Part shown: in pieces, positions 7,722 through 14,870 of the stretch
How the letters are laid out: each line of letters opens with the position of its first letter
Numbering within the stretch: the first letter of the stretch is position 1
Origin: an uncultured Azonexus sp.
GTDB taxonomy: Bacteria; Pseudomonadota; Gammaproteobacteria; Burkholderiales; Rhodocyclaceae
DNA length: 35,660 nt
Direction: 5' to 3'
Assembly: GCA_937983545.1 (NCBI GenBank)
Contig: CALJZP010000017.1
Location: 1 to 35,660 of the forward strand
Notes under the pieces: model-generated
Told to the model about the DNA's origin: nothing
Databases searched by the model: none
Seen by the model: only the letters and a program-made list of their open reading frames with translations
Position numbers and translations under genes: made by a program

Positions 7722-8967
7722 TTCTTGGCCCCTTGCTTTCCATCGCTTCCAGTGCGGAACGCAGTGGAAGGCAGGCGGCACGAACGAGACTCATGAGGCC
7801 TGTTGCATCGAGTTCTCTAGCCGAGCAGACCTGTTCGATGGGCGCCCCCTGCAAGAATGCCAGCAGTGCGCTGCGAGCTTCTCCATCCAGGCCCTTAAGA
7901 GAAGGAAGTCCGAGTTCGCACAGCCTCATGCGTATATTTTTGGGTTCTGCGTTCAGTATTCTGGCAGCCACACCAGGGATGCCATCGCTGTCGACATAGG
8001 CATTTGTCAGTTGCCGGGTTCGGCGACTGTCCTGAATCAGCGTGGAGCGCAATGGAACTGCTTTCTGCGGTGGGCAACATTCCGGGTGCGTGAGAGCAAA
8101 GAGCGCTTCATCGGCACTGGGATAAATCAGCGCAGCGACCAGTGCGTAAGCTCCCGTAGCGAATGCAGAACCTTTGGTCAGGCAGACTCCGTCAAAGGAT
8201 TTGATGTAATCGTATGGAAGCTTATTGGCTACCCGTGGGAAGTGTCTTTCCAGCCAAGTCGTCGGCAATTGCTCTTTGGCGAGATCACTCGGCAAGGCTC
8301 GTCGACCGTTGGGGGACAACCGGAGCCCCATTGCCCGTGCCGCATTACCGAGGATTCTGCCAGCATCGCTGGCGTTGATTGGCCGCTTCAAATCGATCAG
8401 TCCAAGGGCAATCTCTCCATAACGCCGAGTGACCGGGTGTTCGATTTTTTCCGGGTAGCCACTATCTTCCATACGCCAAGAAAATGCGGGCGGCAATGCT
8501 TCAAACAGGTTTCGTTCGGCAGGCAATAAGGCTTGTCCATGTTTGGGGCACCAGTCCAGTCCTGGAATCTGATGGCTTCTTCGCCAATAGGGAATTCCAC
8601 GAAAATCCATGTCCTCTGCAACGCAGGCAGGGCAAAAATGTGCTGCTCGCCGTATGGCGCGCAATCCTGATCTCACTAGGCGTCGCGTGCTGTCTGGGGC
8701 GCCGTGGGCTTGATCCGGGTCGTCGCGGGCAATGGCACGGATGAACGGGATCATGGAATGACGGCAGACCAGTTCCGGGCAGTCGGTGCCCAGCAGGTTG
8801 GCAAGGGCGGTAATCACGGTGCTTCCTGTCTTGGTGCCAACCGAGCGTCGGTCGTTGGGCAGCAATGCCTTCATCAGGCTCTCGTTGTTTGGAAAACCAT
8901 TCAGGATACGAAGGCGGGCTTGATACCCCAGCAAGAATTCGTCAGGAAGGATTTGCGGGATCAGCAT
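7702..8967 (-). CDS. tniQ: TniQ/TnsD-like target-selection protein 1
   Basis: A 421-aa protein from ATG 8967; the frame upstream to 9153 is the antisense of the regulator gene and unlikely to be coding. The N terminus (MLIPQILPDEFLLGYQARLR) is a typical TniQ opening. A zinc-binding set follows: FCPAC (Cys112, Cys115) and WCPKHG (Cys140, His143), with the usual W-R-x-x-H-Q-I-P-G-L between. The rest is TnsD-like helical sequence. In Tn7 such proteins bind the attachment site and recruit TnsC; here the target is unknown. It is transcribed leftward, convergent with tnsC, and its start overlaps the stop of the XRE-like gene (ATGCTGA), so the two form an operon. Confidence 0.85.
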   Translation of the reverse strand: MLIPQILPDEFLLGYQARLRILNGFPNNESLMKALLPNDRRSVGTKTGSTVITALANLLGTDCPELVCRHSMIPFIRAIARDDPDQAHGAPDSTRRLVRSGLRAIRRAAHFCPACVAEDMDFRGIPYWRRSHQIPGLDWCPKHGQALLPAERNLFEALPPAFSWRMEDSGYPEKIEHPVTRRYGEIALGLIDLKRPINASDAGRILGNAARAMGLRLSPNGRRALPSDLAKEQLPTTWLERHFPRVANKLPYDYIKSFDGVCLTKGSAFATGAYALVAALIYPSADEALFALTHPECCPPQKAVPLRSTLIQDSRRTRQLTNAYVDSDGIPGVAARILNAEPKNIRMRLCELGLPSLKGLDGEARSALLAFLQGAPIEQVCSARELDATGLMSLVRAACLPLRSALEAMESKGPRTKPSVH

Positions 8968-9320
8968 GGCGGAGTCTCGATTCGAGTGCCCGTGCTTGGC
9001 ATCAGGGCGCCTGCAGACCGGATTAAATTGGCAAGCAGCTTTGCTTGTTGCGATGAACCGTCCCACACGCTGGCCAGTGCAGACATCAGTTCGTCGTTGT
9101 TGGCGACAGCTTCCCTGGGAATCCCGTGAAGATGGGAATTCACATAATTGCATACTCTCTCAGCAAGGCCGGTGTGTTTTTTGGTCTGCCCGGAGAGTAC
9201 CCGGCTGACCTGCGATTGGCTTGCGCCAAGCGCATTTGCAATGTTTTCCTGCGTCAGCCCAAGGAATTTTGCCTGTTGGGCGGCAAGCAGGCATTCGGCA
9301 ATGGTTCTGGTTGTTCTCAT
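8961..9320 (-). CDS. XRE-type helix-turn-helix regulator next to tniQ
   Basis: A 119-aa protein from ATG 9320. Residues about 20-50 (FLGLTQENIANALGASQSQVSRVLSG) form a clear Cro/C1-type helix-turn-helix; the rest is helical with no enzyme motif. A -35 TTGCAC (9356-9351) and -10 TAATAT (9333-9328), 17 bp apart, place the transcript start at about the ATG itself, so the mRNA may be leaderless. A palindrome spans that promoter, so autorepression is likely. It is the first gene of a two-gene leftward unit with tniQ1 and is divergent from tniQ2, so it could set the level of both target selectors. Xre regulators are known in some CRISPR-associated Tn7 elements; the parallel is inferred. Confidence 0.8.
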   Translation of the reverse strand: MRTTRTIAECLLAAQQAKFLGLTQENIANALGASQSQVSRVLSGQTKKHTGLAERVCNYVNSHLHGIPREAVANNDELMSALASVWDGSSQQAKLLANLIRSAGALMPSTGTRIETPPC

Positions 9321-9327
9321 GCATAAA

Positions 9328-9356
9328 ATATTACATAAACGCATATTTATGTGCAA
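9328..9356 (-). promoter_or_regulatory. Promoter of the XRE-tniQ1 unit with an embedded palindromic operator
   Basis: On the minus strand TTGCAC, a 17-bp spacer and TAATAT make a good sigma-70 promoter. ACATAAA (9333-9339) and TTTATGT (9346-9352) form a perfect 7-bp inverted repeat filling the spacer, with a further GCATAAA at 9321-9327. The gap to the divergent tniQ2 start (9378) is only 57 bp, so a protein bound here would probably affect both genes. Confidence 0.65.
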
Positions 9357-9377
9357 GATTTCGCCGGTGGAATCCTC

Positions 9378-10541
9378 ATGATGTGGCCTTATCCCCTGCG
9401 GGATGAAACGCTCTATTCGTGGCTGGCCAGAACGGCACGACTCAATGCCGTCTCGAACGACATGGCGTTTTGTGACTGGCTGACGGGCACACAATCCACC
9501 TCGATCATGGATGCACCGTTCAATCTGCTCATGCTTTCGAAAAAATCCAGCGGGAGCCTGGGAAGTGCCTCGCAAATTCTTCACCAGATGACAGCTTTTC
9601 ATGTTGCTGGTGCACTCGGTGATGTTCTGGCCAGCGATCTAATGGAGATGGCAGCAGGTACTCGGAGATTTGACCTAATGGCTGAGGCGTTAGGTGGCAT
9701 GTGTCGCTGGCGCTTCTGTACAGAATGTCGGATGGACGATATTGCTGAAGCCGGATTGGCCTGGTGGCACAGGGAGCATCAGTTGCCTACTTCTCTGGTC
9801 TGCGCCATCCATGGCATCGCATTGCACTGGCTCGATGTAAAACGACATCGGATACATGAGCGATTCATTTTGCCGACGGATGGCGATGTCGGATCAACGT
9901 TGAGTTTGGCCTCGGTTACGTCCGAAGATCCGCTGTTATGGAAGGCACTTGCGGCGCTAGGGAGGGAGGCATTGGATGGCCGGGGCGAACTGCCATCCCG
10001 ATCTGCGATCCGTGATGCCTTGGTTGCTGGTCTCCATCAACAAGGCTTGATTACTCCGGGCGCTAATCTTCGGAGAGACGAATATTTGGCCAAATATGTG
10101 CAACGTATTGGACGAATCAGCGCTCCTGGGCTGCTCAAGCGCGTGGACTCAGTTGTGGAGCCACTGTCGCTTATGCATGGGATTTGGCCTGGACGATACG
10201 GAGGGCAGCCATTGCTCCGGTTAATCCTTGTGCATTGGTTGTATGGATCCTGGCGTTCCTACCTGGGGCGTTGTAATTGGGAGGCGGTTCTGGGGGTAGA
10301 TCGACGAACAGCACCTGAAACCCTGAATGCGATTCCAGTTGTTCTTTTGGAGGAGTCGCCAAAAAGTCATCGGGATGTTTGCCTGGCATTCTTGGCTAAA
10401 CAGGCGGGGGCCTCAAGAAGTGCATTCTGGAGATCGCATCCCGGAAGTTTGCGGTGGTTGTCGCGATATGACGCGGATTGGTTGAATTTCCATTTTCCGG
10501 CATCGATCCAGCGGGTTGTTCAGCGCCAACTTTTTGAATAA
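9378..10541 (+). CDS. TniQ/TnsD-like target-selection protein 2
   Basis: A 387-aa protein from ATG 9378, preceded by GGTGGA six bases upstream; GTG 9351 in the same frame is less likely. The opening MMWPYPLRDETLYSWLARTARLN is a classic TniQ/TnsD start. Zinc ligands are Cys114 and Cys117 (FCTEC) and Cys142 and His145 (CAIHG). The C-terminal SRYDADWLNFHFP resembles the D-x-x-WL...P motif of TnsD proteins. It differs clearly from tniQ1 and is transcribed the other way. Tn7-like elements with two TniQ-type proteins often use one for a fixed attachment site and the other for a second route; which does what here is open. No terminator is obvious downstream. Confidence 0.84.
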   Translation: MMWPYPLRDETLYSWLARTARLNAVSNDMAFCDWLTGTQSTSIMDAPFNLLMLSKKSSGSLGSASQILHQMTAFHVAGALGDVLASDLMEMAAGTRRFDLMAEALGGMCRWRFCTECRMDDIAEAGLAWWHREHQLPTSLVCAIHGIALHWLDVKRHRIHERFILPTDGDVGSTLSLASVTSEDPLLWKALAALGREALDGRGELPSRSAIRDALVAGLHQQGLITPGANLRRDEYLAKYVQRIGRISAPGLLKRVDSVVEPLSLMHGIWPGRYGGQPLLRLILVHWLYGSWRSYLGRCNWEAVLGVDRRTAPETLNAIPVVLLEESPKSHRDVCLAFLAKQAGASRSAFWRSHPGSLRWLSRYDADWLNFHFPASIQRVVQRQLFE

Positions 10542-10753
10542 TCCGTACGCAGAACTCTTCAACAAGACTATTGGGGTAACTATCTGATTTTTAATGTATC
10601 CAACTTTATAACTGTTTTGCTGCTGGATAACCCATTGATTTTTAAAAAGGTCGTGTATCAGACTTCAATGTCACGGAACAGGTTGCGGCATTGTCGAACC
10701 CTTGAACCCATGCTGGGCAACTGCCGCCCACGCAGTAGCGTTGTCAGTTTCAG
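10542..10753. other. A+T-rich intergenic region holding the candidate far transposon end
   Basis: About 212 bases without a gene. TGATTTTTAA occurs twice (about 10587 and 10636). AGACTTCAATGTCA (10660-10673) is the inverted partner of 3224-3238. The stretch 10690-10707 read on the minus strand, GTTCAAGGGTTCGACAAT, matches the left repeats (GTTCAAGGCACGTCAAT) over most positions. The order of the two motifs differs from the left side, so the exact boundary is not resolved. Confidence 0.4.
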
Positions 10754-11488
10754 TTACCCGGCTTCAGCAGATATGACCAGCCGTCTTCCATAAATATGTT
10801 GTCTGGAGGCTGCGTATCTCCATAGAGACTGTTCATTTTCGGTTTTCGATTTTTTTAATCGATTGTTGTAATAACCCATTATCAATGGTCCCAGCATGAG
10901 CTCCCAACGATGTTTCGGCTTGGTTTCGTTGACATCATGCAATTTGATGTTCGTGAATCCGTTTAGTCCGAGCAGGAGCCAATATTGAAATAGCCCAAGA
11001 TTCATCCATGGCATATGGGGTTTCAATATTTCATTTTCGACGAAATCAGAATGGCTTCTTGGAAATCCTTGGAAAAGATAATTTATTCGTGCTCCAACAT
11101 ATAATGGATTGGGGTCGGTAATAATAAATACCCCGCCGGTATTAAGGTGGCTTCTGACCGACTTGATCAAATCCCCTGGGTTTTGAATGTACGCCATTGC
11201 TTCACAAACAACGACCGCATCATAGGTGCCGGCATTTTGCGGCAACCCGCAATTGATATCGTGCTTGTAGAAGTTTTCATACCCGAATGGGTGCTCAGAA
11301 AAAGCATCCACGCCATCCAGCCTGGAGTTAAAGTCCAGTTCATTTCGTAGCCAGCCGCTACCGCATGCGACATCAAGAATGCTGGATGGCTTTTTGATGC
11401 CAAGTATTTCAAGTACTGCCTTTCTATATGGTTTTCCGTTGTTGTTCATTTTTGTTTTGCTTGTATCAATCCATTGCGCGGAATTCAA
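10754..11488 (-). CDS. Class I SAM-dependent methyltransferase
   Basis: A 244-aa protein. Motif I ILDVACGSGWL (about residues 37-47) is the SAM-binding loop. An acidic strand end (DGVDAFSE), YDAVVVCEAMAYIQNPGDL and LNTGGVFIITDPNP follow in the order of Methyltransf_11-type enzymes. The substrate is unknown. No membrane segments are certain, although the C-terminal half has hydrophobic patches. It is visibly A+T-richer than the backbone (many AAA, AAT and TTT codons) and stands alone, so it is probably cargo or a passenger of the accessory region. It could equally be the flank into which the transposon inserted. Confidence 0.78.
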   Translation of the reverse strand: MNSAQWIDTSKTKMNNNGKPYRKAVLEILGIKKPSSILDVACGSGWLRNELDFNSRLDGVDAFSEHPFGYENFYKHDINCGLPQNAGTYDAVVVCEAMAYIQNPGDLIKSVRSHLNTGGVFIITDPNPLYVGARINYLFQGFPRSHSDFVENEILKPHMPWMNLGLFQYWLLLGLNGFTNIKLHDVNETKPKHRWELMLGPLIMGYYNNRLKKSKTENEQSLWRYAASRQHIYGRRLVISAEAG

Positions 11489-11845
11489 TTGTTATTCCCC
11501 GCAATTTGACAATTAATCTTCCAGAATGACTTTGCATTGGCTGGCCTGCTCCAGTAAGTCCTTGATCCGCGTTCCGCAAGAGCGATTGGTGTTCCCGGAT
11601 GGAGCTGTATCCCGGCTTGCACCGGAATTCTTTTTTTTCTGGGCGCAGAGCTTGCTGCCGGCAAGCACCGTGAATCCGGGCTGGCTACGAGTCAGTGAAG
11701 CAACAAATATTTTTGGGTGGTACATCCGATTCTCGCTAGATGAAAAACACATCGGTGAATCGGCGGGGCGCCATGCCGCACGCGGTATGGCGCGGCTCTC
11801 AGTGCAAGCCGCGGTATGGGAGAGGGGAAAACCCAGCCCCGCCTG
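11489..11845. other. Intergenic stretch of about 360 bases, probably eroded
   Basis: No frame here is convincing. Short frames exist on both strands (plus 11526-11849, minus 11513-11752), but neither has a recognisable domain or clear start signals. The right part (11768-11852) is packed with hairpins. Gene debris is the likeliest content. Confidence 0.4.
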
Positions 11846-11852
11846 TTAGGCG
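11768..11852. repeat. Cluster of three hairpins downstream of czcI
   Basis: GCGCCATGCCG/CGGTATGGCGC with a CACG loop (11768-11793, one G-T pair), CGCGGCT/AGCCGCG (11791-11813) and CGCCT/AGGCG (11840-11852, containing the czcI stop codon) follow each other. The string GCGGTATGG occurs twice (11782-11790 and 11811-11819). They may act as a terminator or as structured DNA at a recombination boundary. Confidence 0.5.
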
Positions 11853-12187
11853 GAGGCAGCCCAGTCAGGGCGTTCGGGTTCGTCGCTCGGTGGCGATGTC
11901 AGGTAGTGGGGAGGCCACGAGTGATCAAACGCCCCCTGCGCAATTTTCAGGTTTGTCAGCAAACCAACCAAGGCCTCGACGTCGCCGGCATAACAGTTCG
12001 CGCAATCGCTATCGATGCTTGAAAGCGGATCTTGGGCTGGGTCGGGATTGTCGTTAGCCGGGTGCCCATGGTGTTCGACGTGCTGAGTGGTCATTCCCGT
12101 TTCATGCTGGCAACAGGACTCTGCCAGCGCCCAGGTGGGCTGGAATGACAGAAAAACCAACAGGAAAACAGCGATTAAGTGCTGCAT
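11846..12187 (-). CDS. czcI: CzcI-like small periplasmic metal-response protein
   Basis: A 113-aa protein from ATG 12187. The signal peptide MQHLIAVFLLVFLSFQPTWA is followed by a His/Cys-rich segment (SCCQHE, VEHHGHP, DSDCANCYAG) and a Pro-rich end (SEPPDEPERP-type, then DWAASA). This matches the small CzcI-type proteins that open czcICBA efflux operons in betaproteobacteria; the name is from memory of that family. The metal ligands fit Zn/Co/Cd. The expected czcCBA genes do not follow: downstream lies the hairpin cluster and debris. The gene seems complete but orphaned. Confidence 0.68.
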   Translation of the reverse strand: MQHLIAVFLLVFLSFQPTWALAESCCQHETGMTTQHVEHHGHPANDNPDPAQDPLSSIDSDCANCYAGDVEALVGLLTNLKIAQGAFDHSWPPHYLTSPPSDEPERPDWAASA

Positions 12188-12329
12188 CCGGGCAATGGTA
12201 GCAGAGGCATACAAGTACGAACCGGGTTTAGGGAGAAGGTTTCCTGATTTTACTTTTGCGTGGTGTTGCGGGTGATGTCTTGCATGGGGTTGGGGTCGGA
12301 TTCGACGAAGCGGTACAAAGGGGGCTCGG

Positions 12330-13376
12330 TCAGGCTTTCCTGGCCAGTATCAACGAACCCTTTTCCAGCGGATCCAGGTCGATGCGCTCAATCGCTGCGA
12401 AACCGGCGGTTTCCAGCCATGTGCGATAGTGCTCGTAGCGATAGGTCTGGGTGCCGGTTTCGTAGAGCAGGGTCAGGCGGAAGGCGGCCATGAAGGCGTT
12501 GCCGGGTGTGTCGGCGAGGTATTCGTGAATGACCAGCAGGCCGCCGGGGGTGAGCGCGTCGTGGATCTGCTGGATAGCCAGGCGGTTTTCATCGGCCGTG
12601 TGGTTGTGGGCGACCGACAGGTAGAACACCACGTCGTGCTGGCCGTGCCAGTCGTGTACCAAGAGTTCGCCGGGGCTGACGTGGATGCGCTCCGACAGAC
12701 CGTGACGGGCGATGGTGGCGTCGGTTTCGCTGAGGGCGCTGGGCAGGTCGACGATCAGGGCATGCAGTTGCGGGTGGCGTTGGCAGAAGCGGATCGAGTG
12801 CATACCGTGCGAGCCGCCGAGATCGAGCAGTCGACATTGCTCGGGCAAAACGGGGACGTGGGCAAGCAGGTCGGGGCCGAGGTCGCCGGCAAAGGCATCC
12901 ATGTAGGCGGAGAAGGTCGCGCCGAGTTGCGGCTTTTCTTCCATCGCTTGCCAGAGCGTCGTTTCCGGTCCGCCCCGGCGGACGGCAGCCGTCAGGTCGC
13001 CCATCATCGGCCAGGCTTCGAGCGTCCAGCGCAGGCCGGGGGTGTAGTCGACGCGGCCCGCCGAGGTGAACCAGCGCTGCGTACTGGCGGTGTTGGCAAC
13101 GAGTTCGCCGTGCCTTTCCAGGTAGCCGATGGTGATCAGGAAGTCGGCCAGGTCGCGGGTTCCCCGCTGGCTGGCGTGCAGCGTATCGGCCAGGTCGGCG
13201 ATGTCGCGCGGGCCGTTGGCGAGGGCTTCGAACAGGCCGAGTTTCCCGGCGGAGAGGATGGCGGCCGATTTCATCATCGGCATATAGACATCGAGCATGG
13301 CCAGTTCGGCCGTGCCGGTGGGTTGGCAGACATCGGGCCTGGTGGCGGGGGCTGGCGGAATGTGTCGCGTGTTCAT
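12330..13376 (-). CDS. Acetylserotonin O-methyltransferase-like SAM methyltransferase
   Basis: A 348-aa protein from ATG 13376, whose A is shared with the stop of the upstream glutathione peroxidase gene (TGATG). The N-terminal part (about 25-110: AELAMLDVYMPMMKSAAILSAGKLGLFEAL and on) is the winged dimerisation domain of plant/bacterial small-molecule O-methyltransferases. The catalytic part has the SAM loop LLDLGGSHGMHS, then IVDLPSAL, and VFYLSVAHN near the active site. The usual catalytic His of ASMT-type enzymes is not certain. The substrate is unknown. Longer frames extending upstream are antisense to the peroxidase gene and are not used. Confidence 0.83.
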   Translation of the reverse strand: MNTRHIPPAPATRPDVCQPTGTAELAMLDVYMPMMKSAAILSAGKLGLFEALANGPRDIADLADTLHASQRGTRDLADFLITIGYLERHGELVANTASTQRWFTSAGRVDYTPGLRWTLEAWPMMGDLTAAVRRGGPETTLWQAMEEKPQLGATFSAYMDAFAGDLGPDLLAHVPVLPEQCRLLDLGGSHGMHSIRFCQRHPQLHALIVDLPSALSETDATIARHGLSERIHVSPGELLVHDWHGQHDVVFYLSVAHNHTADENRLAIQQIHDALTPGGLLVIHEYLADTPGNAFMAAFRLTLLYETGTQTYRYEHYRTWLETAGFAAIERIDLDPLEKGSLILARKA

Positions 13377-13930
13377 CAGGCTTGGGCGAGGGCGGTGTCG
13401 ATGGCGGCGAGCAGGGCGGCGTCGTCCGGCTGGGTGTCGGGGGAGAAACGTTGCAGTACGGTGCCGTCGCGGCCGACGAGGAACTTCTCGAAATTCCACA
13501 GCACGTCGTCCGGCTGCTCCGGCAGCATCTTGTACTGGCCCAGTTTTTCGACGAAATCGCTGCCAGCCGGGAAGCTGATCTCTGGCCGGGCGGCGATCAG
13601 GTGGTCGTACAGCGGGTGGCGTGGTGCGCTGTTGATGGTGATCTTCTCGAACATCGGAAACGTCACGCCGTAGTTGGCGGAGCAGAAAGCGGCGATGTCA
13701 TCGGCGCTGCCCGGCTCCTGGCCGGCGAAGTCATTGCACGGAAAGCCGAGCACCTGCAGGCCGCGGCTGCGGTAAGTCTGGAACAGCGTTTCCAGCCCGG
13801 CGTATTGGGGCGTCAGGCCGCATTTCGAGGCGACGTTGACGATCAGCAGGACCTGGCTCTTGTATTGGCCGAGGTCGGCGGCTTGTCCGCTCAAGGTCCT
13901 GAGCGGGATGGCGTATAGCGGTGCATTCAT
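13376..13930 (-). CDS. Glutathione peroxidase (Cys type)
   Basis: A 184-aa thioredoxin-fold peroxidase that reduces hydroperoxides. The peroxidatic Cys37 sits in VNVASKCGLTPQY. The family motif GFPCNDFAGQEPG keeps the Gln of the catalytic site (the usual NQF is NDF here), and LWNFEKFLVGRDG supplies the catalytic Trp-Asn pair. No signal peptide is seen, so it is cytoplasmic. It is translationally coupled to the O-methyltransferase gene downstream. Bacterial Cys forms usually run on thioredoxin rather than glutathione (family knowledge). Confidence 0.93.
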   Translation of the reverse strand: MNAPLYAIPLRTLSGQAADLGQYKSQVLLIVNVASKCGLTPQYAGLETLFQTYRSRGLQVLGFPCNDFAGQEPGSADDIAAFCSANYGVTFPMFEKITINSAPRHPLYDHLIAARPEISFPAGSDFVEKLGQYKMLPEQPDDVLWNFEKFLVGRDGTVLQRFSPDTQPDDAALLAAIDTALAQA

Positions 13931-14071
13931 GGATGGGGTCTCTGTCTGGGTTGATCTGTGCCCTTGGTGGGGCGTTTTTTGTGGATGATACCTGCGATGC
14001 GAGCCGGCTTTGGCAGCAGAGCGTCCGGTGGCCCGGTAAAATGTCGGTTTTTACATTCGCCTGCCTTCGAC

Positions 14072-14833
14072 ATGACGACTGCCGCTCAAATGCCTGCCGA
14101 TCAACTGGCCGCACTGGCCAACTCCGATACCCAGCGTCTGGCTGCACGCATGGCGCAGGATGTATTCGCCGGGGTTTTCCGGCAGGCCGTCGCCAACGAC
14201 GGGGCGCCGGACGCCGGGGTGCTCGGCGAGGTGGCGTCGCAATGCGCCAACTGGTGCCGGGCCGGCGGCAGCGACGATGCCCGTGCCTTGCGACTGGCCC
14301 TGCTGATCGGCGGCCTCGACCAGTGGGGGCTGGCCTATACGCAGGCTTTCGGACTGACGGCGATTCACCCGCTGACGGCGCTGATCGGTGGCCTGCGCAC
14401 CCGTCTCGATGCGCGCGAGGAAAGCCGTTTCCAGAAATACTTCGAGCAGATCGATGCGATCGAAGGCGATGGCGTCGATTTCAAGGTCGAATTGCGGCGC
14501 AGCATCCACATGGCCCTTTGGCATGCGATGGCGGCTTGCGAGTCGGCAACCCAGGTCGAGGCCATTGTGCAGACGCTGGGCAGCCTGATGGTGGCGCTCG
14601 ACCGGAAAATGCCGGCGCTGGGCTGGCGGCTGGTGGCCGATGCGCTGGCCAACATCCAGATCTGCCTGCTGTCCGAGCAGGCACCCGCCTCGCCCCTGGC
14701 CCAGGACGGTACGCAGCAGCTGTTCGCCTCGCTGCGCCATGCGCTGCCGGCGGAGCGCTACCAGGCCATCCTCGCCCACTCGGGGCAGGCGGTCGTGGCC
14801 TGGCAGCAGGCACGGCGCCAGACGGTCCAGTGA
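14072..14833 (+). CDS. Conserved hypothetical protein upstream of ubiA
   Basis: A 253-aa, mostly helical, probably cytoplasmic protein with no motif I recognise. ATG 14072 (MTTAAQMPADQLAAL) is preferred because the frame upstream has a different composition; earlier ATGs at 13958 and 13997 remain possible. Alanine- and leucine-rich helices alternate with acidic turns (DAREESRFQKYFEQIDAIEGDGVDF cut by short loops). It ends 37 bp before ubiA on the same strand and so may be co-transcribed. No function is assigned. Confidence 0.7.
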   Translation: MTTAAQMPADQLAALANSDTQRLAARMAQDVFAGVFRQAVANDGAPDAGVLGEVASQCANWCRAGGSDDARALRLALLIGGLDQWGLAYTQAFGLTAIHPLTALIGGLRTRLDAREESRFQKYFEQIDAIEGDGVDFKVELRRSIHMALWHAMAACESATQVEAIVQTLGSLMVALDRKMPALGWRLVADALANIQICLLSEQAPASPLAQDGTQQLFASLRHALPAERYQAILAHSGQAVVAWQQARRQTVQ

Positions 14834-14870
14834 GCCGGCGGCTCGCCTGTTGCCAAGGTAGAATCCATCG

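Noticed and set aside
8968..9153. Longer N terminus for tniQ1
   Set aside because: The extension lies opposite the XRE gene, has no TniQ features, and ATG 8967 starts the typical TniQ opening and overlaps the XRE stop.
3224..10708. CRISPR-associated transposon
   Set aside because: No cas gene and no regularly spaced repeats were seen anywhere in the window. Short TniQ proteins alone do not show CRISPR guidance.
11513..11752. Small minus-strand frame that faintly recalls a DUF4357-like end (PGFTVLAGSKLC)
   Set aside because: The similarity is only a few residues, there is no start context, and the surroundings look like debris.
11526..11849. Plus-strand frame of 107 aa
   Set aside because: No recognisable domain, and it runs into the hairpin cluster opposite czcI; treated as chance.
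11768..11852. Integron attC site ending in GTTAGGC
   Set aside because: The 3' core GTTAGGC fits the consensus, but no matching RYYYAAC core lies at the proper distance upstream, and the core is explained by the czcI stop codon inside a short hairpin.
12429..13673. Long plus-strand frame of 414 aa
   Set aside because: It is antisense to the O-methyltransferase and peroxidase genes, which have full motif sets; long shadow frames are common in high G+C DNA.
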